A stretch of 8,064 nt of DNA from Comamonadaceae bacterium (GTDB lineage: Bacteria > Pseudomonadota > Gammaproteobacteria > Burkholderiales > Burkholderiaceae_C): the NCBI GenBank assembly GCA_947460065.1, contig CANHGF010000095.1:1-8064 (forward strand). The letters run 5' to 3'. Below the pieces are notes generated by a model, which had not been told where the DNA came from, searched no databases, and saw only the letters and a program-made list of their open reading frames with translations. Shown one piece after another: positions 1 through 5,813 of this stretch (position 1 is the stretch's first letter; each line of letters starts with the position of its first letter). The translations under genes and the position numbers were made by a program.

Positions 1-375
1 GATGCGCAGGGCCTGCAGCAGCAAATTGCTTTTGATCTTGAGGTTGCGCCCCGACATGATGTTGTCGAGGACGCTCATGCCTTTGAACAATGCCAGGTTC
101 TGGAAGGTGCGGGCCACCCCCATAACAGCCACTTGGTGGCTGTTCATGTGCCGGAAGGTCTGGCCGCGGAAGGTGATGGAGCCCTCCTGGGGCTTGTAGA
201 CGCCGTTGATGCAATTGAGCATCGAGCTCTTGCCTGCGCCGTTGGGCCCGATGATGGCGCGAATCTCGTGCTCTTTAACGTTGAAGGAGATGTCGGTCAA
301 GGCTTTGACGCCGCCGAAGCTCAGCGAGATGTTCTTGACGTCCAGGATGACGTCGCCGATTTTTTTCTGGGTCAT
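1..375 (-). CDS. livG: LivG-type ABC transporter ATP-binding protein, N-terminal 125 residues (cut by window edge)
   Basis: ATPase subunit of a branched-chain amino-acid/amide-type ABC importer; it would sit on the cytoplasmic face and power uptake through LivH/LivM-like permeases. The reverse-strand frame opens at ATG 375 (MTQKKIGDVILDVKNISLSF) and has no stop before the edge. Visible motifs are the Walker A loop GPNGAGKS at residues 43-50, the LivG-typical NCINGVYKPQEGSI stretch just after it, and the Q-loop in ARTFQN (Gln92). The signature, Walker B and H-loop lie outside the window. It starts 23 bp after the stop of the acyl-CoA ligase on the same strand, so the two are very probably cotranscribed. 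No good Shine-Dalgarno precedes the ATG, so translation may depend on the upstream gene. LivG versus another HAAT-family ATPase is judged from motif style. The substrate need not be an amino acid, because members of this family also carry aromatic acids, amides and urea. Confidence 0.9.
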   Translation of the reverse strand, partial: MTQKKIGDVILDVKNISLSFGGVKALTDISFNVKEHEIRAIIGPNGAGKSSMLNCINGVYKPQEGSITFRGQTFRHMNSHQVAVMGVARTFQNLALFKGMSVLDNIMSGRNLKIKSNLLLQALRI

Positions 376-398
376 GGTGGGGCTGTGCTGGGGCGCGT

Positions 399-2345
399 TC
401 ACGCGGCAGCCTTGACGGCTTGAAAGGTTTTGACATCGCCCAGTTTGAGCGTTGCGCTGACGCTGCCGCTGCGGCCATCTTCAAATTTGACCGCGGTTTC
501 GATGTACTGTTCCTGCTTGCCCGAGTACAGGGCATCGACCAGCGGCTGGTATTTTTCGCCGATGAAGCCGCGGCGCACCTTGTTGGTGCGGGTTAACTCG
601 CCGTCGTCAGCATCGAGCTCCTTGTGCAAAACCAGGAAGCGGCTGATTTGCGAGCCAGCCAGCAAGGCGTCGGCAGCCAGGTCGGCGTTGACCTGTTCGA
701 CACACTCGCGGATCAATTCATAGACCTCAGCTTTACCGGCCAGATCGGTATAGCCTGCGTAGGGCAGATTGCGCCGCTCGGCCCAGTTACCCACCGCATC
801 GAAGTCGATGTTGATCATCACGCAGACCATGTCGCGGCCATCGCCGAAGGCCACCACTTCCTTGATGAAGGGGAAGAACTTGAGCTTGTTCTCGACGTAT
901 TTGGGCGCGAACATGGCGCCATCGTTGGGCCCGCCCTTGATGCGGCCTACGTCTTTGACCCGGTCGATGATTTTGAGGTGGCCATGCGCATCGATGAAGC
1001 CGGCGTCGCTGGTGTGGTACCAGCCATCGGCGGTCAGCACCTCTTCGGTGGCTTTGGGGTTTTTGTAGTAGCCCTTGAGCAGTCCAGCAGACTTGACCAG
1101 AATCTCGCCGTTCTCGGCCACCTTGATCTCCACGCCTCGGATGGGCACGCCCACTGTGTCGGCTCGTGCTTCATGGTCAGGCTGCAGGCAGACGAACACG
1201 GCGGTTTCGGTCGAGCCATAGAGTTGCTTGAGGTTGATGCCGATGGAGCGGTAGAAGGTAAACAGGTCCGGACCGATGGCCTCGCCGGCGGTATAGGCCA
1301 CTCGCACCCTCGAAAAGCCCAGGGTGTTACGCAAGGGACCATAGATCAGCAGGTCGCCCAGGGCATACAGCAGCCGATCGCCCAGACTCAGGGCCTTGCC
1401 GTCCATGCGTTGTGGCCCCACGCGCTTGGCCAGCGCCATGAATGACTTGAACATGCTGCGCTTGAGGCTGCCAGCATCCTCCATGCGGATCGTCACGCTG
1501 GTGAGCATGCCCTCGAAGACCCGTGGCGGCGCGAAATAGTAGGTCGGACCCACTTCCTTGAGGTCGATGGAGACGGTGCCGGCGTTTTCGGGACAGTTGA
1601 CCACATAGCCGCAGACCAGCCACTGGGCGTAACTAAAGATGTTTTGTCCGATCCAGGCCGGCGGCAGATAGGCCAAGACTTCTTCGCGCTCGCTGAGCCT
1701 GTCGAATTCGGCGCCGGCCTGGGCGCGGTCCATCAGCGTGCTGTGGGTGTGAACTACGCCTTTGGGGTTGCCCGTCGTGCCGGAGGTGAAAAACATGGCG
1801 GCCACATCGCCGGTCTGGCCCAGGTCGACCTGCTCCTTGAAAAAGCCAGGGTGCTTGGCGGCCCAGGCCGCGCCTTGTTCAATCATCTGGTCCAGACCCA
1901 CCAAGCCGGGGGCGTCATAGCTGCGCAGGCCGCGCGGGTCGTCATAAATGAGGCGCTGCAGCAGCGGGCACTGGTCGCGGATTTCCAGCAGCTTGTCGAC
2001 CTGTTCCTGGTCCTCCACCAGCGCCAGTTGCACCTCGGCGTTGGTGATGGGAAACACGCACTCGGCCGCCACCGCATCCTGGTACAGCGGTACAGGAATG
2101 GCGCCCAGCGATTGGGCGGCCAGCATCGCCGCATAAAGTCGGGGCCGATTGGCGCCAATCACCACCATGTGCTGACCGCGCTGGAGACCGAGTTGGTGCA
2201 TGCCGCATGCCATGTGTTCAACCAGCTTGGCCAGATCGGCCCAGCTCAGGGCCTGCCAGATGCCATACTCCTTTTCGCGCAGGGCGGGAGCCTGGGGGCG
2301 CCGAGCAGCATGCTCGAGCAGGAGCTTGGGAAAAGTCGTCTGCAT
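399..2345 (-). CDS. AMP-forming acyl-CoA synthetase/ligase (long-chain-type, substrate unknown)
   Basis: ANL-superfamily enzyme of 648 residues that should adenylate a carboxylic acid with ATP and transfer it to CoA. Motifs in order are the P-loop FTSGTTGNPKG (186-196), YGSTE (376-380), TSD (445-447), the hinge DRVKD (461-465), and the C-terminal LTRTNKVRR with the expected catalytic Lys589. The length and the APKYVENKLKF segment (480-490) resemble the long-chain/ACSL-like branch rather than acetate or 4-coumarate ligases. The frame can open at a TTG at 2369, but I chose ATG 2345: AAAGG sits 6 bases upstream and the protein then begins MQTTFPKLLLEHA, a normal family start. It is the first gene of a minus-strand operon with livG and is divergent from a Crp/Fnr regulator, which suggests CoA trapping of an imported acid. 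Fatty, aromatic or dicarboxylic substrate cannot be decided from sequence. The post-hinge segment is unusual (see findings). Confidence 0.92.
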   Translation of the reverse strand: MQTTFPKLLLEHAARRPQAPALREKEYGIWQALSWADLAKLVEHMACGMHQLGLQRGQHMVVIGANRPRLYAAMLAAQSLGAIPVPLYQDAVAAECVFPITNAEVQLALVEDQEQVDKLLEIRDQCPLLQRLIYDDPRGLRSYDAPGLVGLDQMIEQGAAWAAKHPGFFKEQVDLGQTGDVAAMFFTSGTTGNPKGVVHTHSTLMDRAQAGAEFDRLSEREEVLAYLPPAWIGQNIFSYAQWLVCGYVVNCPENAGTVSIDLKEVGPTYYFAPPRVFEGMLTSVTIRMEDAGSLKRSMFKSFMALAKRVGPQRMDGKALSLGDRLLYALGDLLIYGPLRNTLGFSRVRVAYTAGEAIGPDLFTFYRSIGINLKQLYGSTETAVFVCLQPDHEARADTVGVPIRGVEIKVAENGEILVKSAGLLKGYYKNPKATEEVLTADGWYHTSDAGFIDAHGHLKIIDRVKDVGRIKGGPNDGAMFAPKYVENKLKFFPFIKEVVAFGDGRDMVCVMINIDFDAVGNWAERRNLPYAGYTDLAGKAEVYELIRECVEQVNADLAADALLAGSQISRFLVLHKELDADDGELTRTNKVRRGFIGEKYQPLVDALYSGKQEQYIETAVKFEDGRSGSVSATLKLGDVKTFQAVKAAA

Positions 2346-2398
2346 GGAAAACCTTTGGGGAGGGTGCAAGCAGGCCTGGACCTGCAGTCACTTTGGTT

Positions 2399-2411
2399 AC
2401 CAGTTATGCTA
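2399..2411 (-). promoter_or_regulatory. Candidate -10 element and start site for the ligase-livG operon
   Basis: On the minus strand the hexamer TAGCAT (2411 down to 2406) matches the sigma70 -10 consensus at 4 of 6 positions, and a start about 7 bases on falls near 2399. That leaves a leader of about 53 nt before the ligase ATG. No recognisable -35 hexamer lies at the right distance. Instead the inverted repeat at 2432-2449 is centred 41.5 bp upstream of this start, where a class II Crp-family activator replaces the -35 contact. The hexamer alone is weak; the geometry makes it credible. Confidence 0.4.
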
Positions 2412-2420
2412 AGCCTGGCT

Positions 2421-2450
2421 TTGACGCCATGTTGTCATTGCGACGACAAT
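2421..2450 (+). promoter_or_regulatory. Candidate sigma70 promoter of the Crp/Fnr gene
   Basis: TTGACG (2421-2426, 5 of 6 to the -35 consensus) is followed after 18 bp by GACAAT (2445-2450, 4 of 6 to the -10 consensus). Transcription would begin near 2457, leaving a leader of about 70 nt before ATG 2527. The -10 hexamer and most of the spacer lie inside the inverted repeat at 2432-2449, so a protein bound there should block this promoter. This is a consensus match only. Confidence 0.35.
2432..2449. promoter_or_regulatory. Crp/Fnr-family operator-like inverted repeat
   Basis: TTGTCATTGCGACGACAA is an imperfect palindrome with 14 of 18 positions symmetric, centred between 2440 and 2441. It reads as TGTCA-N6-CGACA, the half-site length and spacing used by Crp-family dimers (CRP: TGTGA-N6-TCACA). 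As I recall it, this is also the motif reported for the CO sensor CooA. It lies midway between the divergent starts at 2345 and 2527, next to a Crp/Fnr gene, the usual place for the site of a local regulator. Binding by the neighbouring protein is inferred. Confidence 0.6.
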
Positions 2451-2526
2451 CAAGGATCTATCTCACTGGGATTTACCCTAGACAGCTTCCCTTGTCCGAA
2501 AGCCGACTGTCAGTCTTGTCTCCACC

Positions 2527-3240
2527 ATGACGATTGAGCCCACTCTTTATCAGCGGCGCCGGGCCCTGAGCGCTGAGGAGCTCGACGGCATCCCTTGGCT
2601 GGGTCTGTTGCTGCCGGCAGAACGGGAGCGGGCGGTGGCCGAGTTGGTGGTCAGCCAGGCGGTGCCGGGTGATCACATCTGCCGGGTCGGCCGGGAGGTG
2701 ACTTACTGGTTTGGCGTCATCGACGGGCTGCTCAAGATGAGCAGCGACAGTGCCCAGGGCATCACCATAACTTTCTCTGGTTTGCCGCCCGGGGGCTGGT
2801 TTGGCGAGGGCACCGCGCTCAAGCGTGAGCCCTACCGCTACAACGTGCTGGCGCTGCGTCGCAGCCGGGTGGCCGGTCTTCCGGTGGAGACCTTTGACTG
2901 GCTGCTCGATCACTCCATTGGTTTTAACCGCTTTGTGATGCGCCAGCTCAACGAGCGGCTGGCGCAGTTCATTGCGGCGCGCGAGATCGACCGGCTCAAC
3001 AGTCCGGACTTGCGGGTTGCCCGCAATTTGGCGGCCTTGTTCAACCCGGTCCTGTTTCCTGCGGTCGGTGAGATCTTGCGCATCACGCAGCAGGAATTGG
3101 CTTATTTGGTCGGGCTGTCGAGGCAGCGGGTCAATGAGGCGCTGCGAACCCTGGAGCGGCATGGGGTGATCCGGGTGGAATATGGTGGCCTTCGGGTGCT
3201 CGATCTGGCGCGCCTGCGCAGCGACAATTTCTCGCAGTGA
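2527..3240 (+). CDS. Crp/Fnr-family transcriptional regulator
   Basis: A 237-residue DNA-binding regulator. The N-terminal cyclic-nucleotide-binding-like beta barrel spans roughly residues 22-120 ([12 protein letters not shown], 89-100, is the conserved glycine turn). A dimerisation helix follows (about 121-157), then a winged helix at about 161-230 with the recognition helix [14 protein letters not shown] (197-210). It is unlikely to be FNR, because the only cysteine is Cys52 and there is no N-terminal cluster. It is unlikely to be a cAMP receptor, because the Arg-Ser phosphate-binding pair is not evident where the barrel reads [10 protein letters not shown]. The effector is unknown. In the recognition helix Arg199 aligns with CRP Arg180 but Gln200 replaces Glu181, pointing to a non-CRP half-site. 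It is divergent from the ligase-livG operon and probably controls it. The start is the first ATG of the frame; no Shine-Dalgarno is visible before it. The pseudouridine synthase gene begins 28 bp downstream and may be cotranscribed. Confidence 0.93.
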   Translation: MTIEPTLYQRRRALSAEELDGIPWLGLLLPAERERAVAELVVSQAVPGDHICRVGREVTYWFGVIDGLLKMSSDSAQGITITFSGLPPGGWFGEGTALKREPYRYNVLALRRSRVAGLPVETFDWLLDHSIGFNRFVMRQLNERLAQFIAAREIDRLNSPDLRVARNLAALFNPVLFPAVGEILRITQQELAYLVGLSRQRVNEALRTLERHGVIRVEYGGLRVLDLARLRSDNFSQ

Positions 3241-3268
3241 CGAGCCCTTTCCTGTCCGGTACCCCGAA

Positions 3269-4117
3269 ATGACCCAAGATCCTGCTGCGCTGACTCCTCG
3301 GCCCCCCCGCCCTGCCGCCGTGCGCGTGCCGTCGGCCAAAGGTGCGGCCCCGGACCTGAGTGAGCAGGCGGTGCGCCTGAACAAGCGCATGGCCGATTTA
3401 GGCCTTTGCTCGCGCAGGCAGGCTGACGATTGGATTGCCCGCGGCTGGGTGCGGGTCGACGGCCAGCCGGCTGTCCTGGGCCTGGCGGTGCCCGTCGGTG
3501 CCCGTATCGAGGTGGACCCGCAGGCCCGCCAACGTCAGAGCCAGCAGGTCACCATCTTGCTCAACAAACCGGTCGGCTATGTGAGCGCGCAGGCCGAGGA
3601 CGGACACAAACCGGCGGTCAGCCTGCTGCAGGCCGGCAGCCGTTGGCAGGGCTGCAGCAGCCCCATGCGGTGGTCGCCGCAACAGCTTAAGGGTTTGGCT
3701 CCGGCCGGCCGGCTGGACATTGACTCGATCGGCTTATTGGTCCTTACCCAGGACGGGCGCATCGCCCGCCAGCTCATCGGTGAGGATTCGGATGTTGAAA
3801 AGGAGTATCTGGTGCGGGTTAGCTACGGCGAGCACACCCAGGGGGTGCAAGCTCTCTTTCCTGCCGAAAAGCTCAGCCTCTTGCGTCAGGGCCTGAGTCT
3901 GGATGGACGTCTGCTGCGGCCTGCTCAGGTGAGCTGGCAAAACCCGGAACAGCTGCGCTTTGTGCTGCGCGAGGGCAAGAAGCGCCAGATTCGGCGCATG
4001 TGCGAGCAGGTGGGCCTGCAGGTCACTGGCCTCAAGCGCATACGCATGGGGCGGGTTAGCTTGGGCCAGCTGCCGCTGGGCCAGTGGCGCTACCTCGGCC
4101 CGCATGAGTCATTTTGA
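3269..4117 (+). CDS. rluF: RluF-like 23S rRNA pseudouridine synthase (RsuA/RluB/E/F family)
   Basis: Predicted to isomerise a specific uridine in 23S rRNA to pseudouridine; E. coli RluF acts on U2604, which I assume rather than see. The S4 RNA-binding domain is at about 35-82 ([20 protein letters not shown]). The catalytic domain starts at [10 protein letters not shown] (97-106) and carries [14 protein letters not shown] (147-160), with Asp150 as the catalytic aspartate. EKEYLV (177-182) and [14 protein letters not shown] (239-252) match RluF more closely than RsuA. There are about 17 more residues than in E. coli RluF between NKPVG and GRLD. I chose ATG 3269, giving 282 residues. The frame is open back to an ATG at 3182, but that lies inside the Crp/Fnr gene and would add unrelated sequence. 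The first 30 residues are Pro/Ala-rich, so the exact start is uncertain. It follows the regulator after 28 bp and ends 6 bp from the convergent MFS stop. Confidence 0.88.
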   Translation: MTQDPAALTPRPPRPAAVRVPSAKGAAPDLSEQAVRLNKRMADLGLCSRRQADDWIARGWVRVDGQPAVLGLAVPVGARIEVDPQARQRQSQQVTILLNKPVGYVSAQAEDGHKPAVSLLQAGSRWQGCSSPMRWSPQQLKGLAPAGRLDIDSIGLLVLTQDGRIARQLIGEDSDVEKEYLVRVSYGEHTQGVQALFPAEKLSLLRQGLSLDGRLLRPAQVSWQNPEQLRFVLREGKKRQIRRMCEQVGLQVTGLKRIRMGRVSLGQLPLGQWRYLGPHESF

Positions 4118-4123
4118 GGGGCT

Positions 4124-5749
4124 TCAAACCCGCGGGTCTTGCAGGTGGTAGCGGGTAACGACGGGCGCGTCCTCGAGCAAGTGGAAGGCGAGCTTGCGCT
4201 CGCGCAAGGCCACGTCAGCGGCGGTAATGCGGTCAAAGCGCCGCAGATGCTCGGTCCAAGATTCGTCGACCACCTGTTCAATATAGCGTCCGGGCTCGTT
4301 GATGTCGTGCAGCAGTGCCCATTCGAGCGCACCCTGGCGCAGCCGGCTGCGCCGGCTTTCTTCCATCAGCGCTAAAAAGGGCTCTGCCTGCCGGGGGTCG
4401 ATCTGGTACTCAATATGGACTGCCACGCGCCCTTGTGCGGGTGCGGGGCTTTTGGGCGGCTGCAAGACCCGCGAGGGGGTGAGGTCTTCCTCGATGCTCA
4501 GGTCGGGCAGGCGACGGCGGGTCAGGAGCAGGGCCAGCACGCCGCTGGCACCGGCCATCAGCAGACTGGTCTGCACGCTGGTCATGGTGGCGATCTGGCC
4601 CCAAACCGCAGCGCCTAAGGCGGTGCCGCCCATGATGCCCATCTGAAACACGGACATGCCGCGCGCGCGGACCCAGTCCGGCAGGGCCATTTGAGCTGAG
4701 ACGCTCAGGCTGTTCGCGTTGGACAGCCAGACCATGCCAGCCAGGTACATCAAGGGCGCGGAAAGCAGCAGGTTAGGCGTCAAGGCCATACCTGCGGTTA
4801 CCGCCGCCTGGATCAAAGTGCCGAACATCAGTTGTCGCTGCGCACCCATGTGCTGTCGCAGTCGAGGCAGCACCAGGGCCACGGTGATCGCCCCCAGGCC
4901 CATGCAGGCCAGCAGCAGAGTAAAGCCACCGGCGCCGCCACCCAGGCCCTGCGCCAGCAGCGGAAGCAGCGCCAGCAGTGCGGTGAAATGGAAAAAGATG
5001 AGAAACACCCGCACCAGCACGCCGCGCAAATGCGGTGACTGGCGGGTAAATTGCAAGCCAACTCGCATCGCACTGAAAAACCGTTCTCGCCCCAGAGGGT
5101 GGGGGCGCTGCTCCCGCCGCCAGCGCATGATGATGAGGCCAGCGGCCACCGACAGGGCCGCATTGAGCGCAAACACCCAGGCGGTGCCAGCGCCAGCGAT
5201 CAAGGCTCCGGCAATGAGCGGGCCCAGGATGCGCGAGGTGTTCATGGCCACCGCGTTGAGCCCCAAGGCCTGAGGCAGTTGCTGGCGCGGCACCACCTCC
5301 GGGATGAGGGCGGCAAACACCGGCCAGCGCATGGCCAGACCGATGCCATTGAGGAAAGTGAGCGCGAGCAGCAGGGGGGCGGTGATCAGATCCAAGATGC
5401 ACGCTAACCACAGGGCGGTGGCGCTGGCTGCCAGCCAGAATTGGGTGGCCATGAAATACCGGCGCCGATCCAAAATATCGGCCAGAGCGCCGCTGGGCAG
5501 GCCCAGCAGAAACACCGGTATCGTGGCCGCAGTCTGCACCAGGGCCACCCAAATCGGCTCTGTGGTCAGCGAGGTCATTAGCCATGCCGCCGCCACATCG
5601 CTCATCCACATGCAGATGTTGGCCGCCAGCCAGGTCACCCACAGCATGCGAAAGACCGGCGACTTCAGGGGCCCGAAAGGCGATAGACCGCGCTGTTGCA
5701 GGGTCTGCTCGGGATCTTCACTGGAGGAACGTCTTTGGGGCTCGGACAT
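4124..5749 (-). CDS. MFS_3/EntS-type transporter with C-terminal ABM-like domain
   Basis: A 541-residue inner-membrane transporter of the major facilitator superfamily, closest in style to the MFS_3 (transmembrane secretion effector, enterobactin exporter EntS) group, hence probably a proton-driven exporter of unknown cargo. A hydrophilic N-terminus (1-30) is followed by hydrophobic segments from about 33 to 410. The loop GALADILDRRR (87-97) is the motif A equivalent between TM2 and TM3, and SRILGPLIAGALIAG (172-186) is typical of the family. After a Pro-rich linker (about 428-438) comes a soluble part (440-523; RVAVHIEYQIDPRQAEPFLALM, then RYIEQVVDESWTEHLRRFDR) that looks like a ferredoxin-like ABM/dimeric alpha-beta barrel domain; such tails occur in MFS_3 proteins. 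The start is ATG 5749, without a strong Shine-Dalgarno. It lies 64 bp downstream of uup on the same strand and converges on the rluF-like gene. The palindrome ACCCGCGGGT (4128-4137) lies in its last codons. Confidence 0.88.
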   Translation of the reverse strand: MSEPQRRSSSEDPEQTLQQRGLSPFGPLKSPVFRMLWVTWLAANICMWMSDVAAAWLMTSLTTEPIWVALVQTAATIPVFLLGLPSGALADILDRRRYFMATQFWLAASATALWLACILDLITAPLLLALTFLNGIGLAMRWPVFAALIPEVVPRQQLPQALGLNAVAMNTSRILGPLIAGALIAGAGTAWVFALNAALSVAAGLIIMRWRREQRPHPLGRERFFSAMRVGLQFTRQSPHLRGVLVRVFLIFFHFTALLALLPLLAQGLGGGAGGFTLLLACMGLGAITVALVLPRLRQHMGAQRQLMFGTLIQAAVTAGMALTPNLLLSAPLMYLAGMVWLSNANSLSVSAQMALPDWVRARGMSVFQMGIMGGTALGAAVWGQIATMTSVQTSLLMAGASGVLALLLTRRRLPDLSIEEDLTPSRVLQPPKSPAPAQGRVAVHIEYQIDPRQAEPFLALMEESRRSRLRQGALEWALLHDINEPGRYIEQVVDESWTEHLRRFDRITAADVALRERKLAFHLLEDAPVVTRYHLQDPRV

Positions 5750-5813
5750 GGCTGGAGGCCAGAGCGCACAGGCGCCGGGGCTGCCGCTACAGTTTAGTGC
5801 CTTGGGTTCGAGC

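Noticed and set aside
624..1445. 273-codon open frame antisense to the acyl-CoA ligase
   Set aside because: It shadows a gene with complete ANL motifs; the translation is low-complexity with no recognisable domain, as expected from high-GC complementary frames.
1644..2537. 297-codon plus-strand frame across the ligase start and the divergent region
   Set aside because: It is antisense to conserved ligase motifs, crosses the operator region and overlaps the regulator start; no domain is recognisable.
2473..3390. 305-codon minus-strand frame antisense to the Crp/Fnr gene
   Set aside because: The plus-strand frame encodes a clear Crp/Fnr protein; this frame has no domain and no plausible start context.
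4128..4137. Palindrome ACCCGCGGGT between the convergent genes as a possible terminator
   Set aside because: It lies within the last MFS codons, has no loop and no following T-run on either strand.
4773..5642. 289-codon minus-strand frame inside the MFS gene
   Set aside because: Out-of-frame shadow rich in Gly/His/Arg; the other frame has the membrane segments and MFS motifs.
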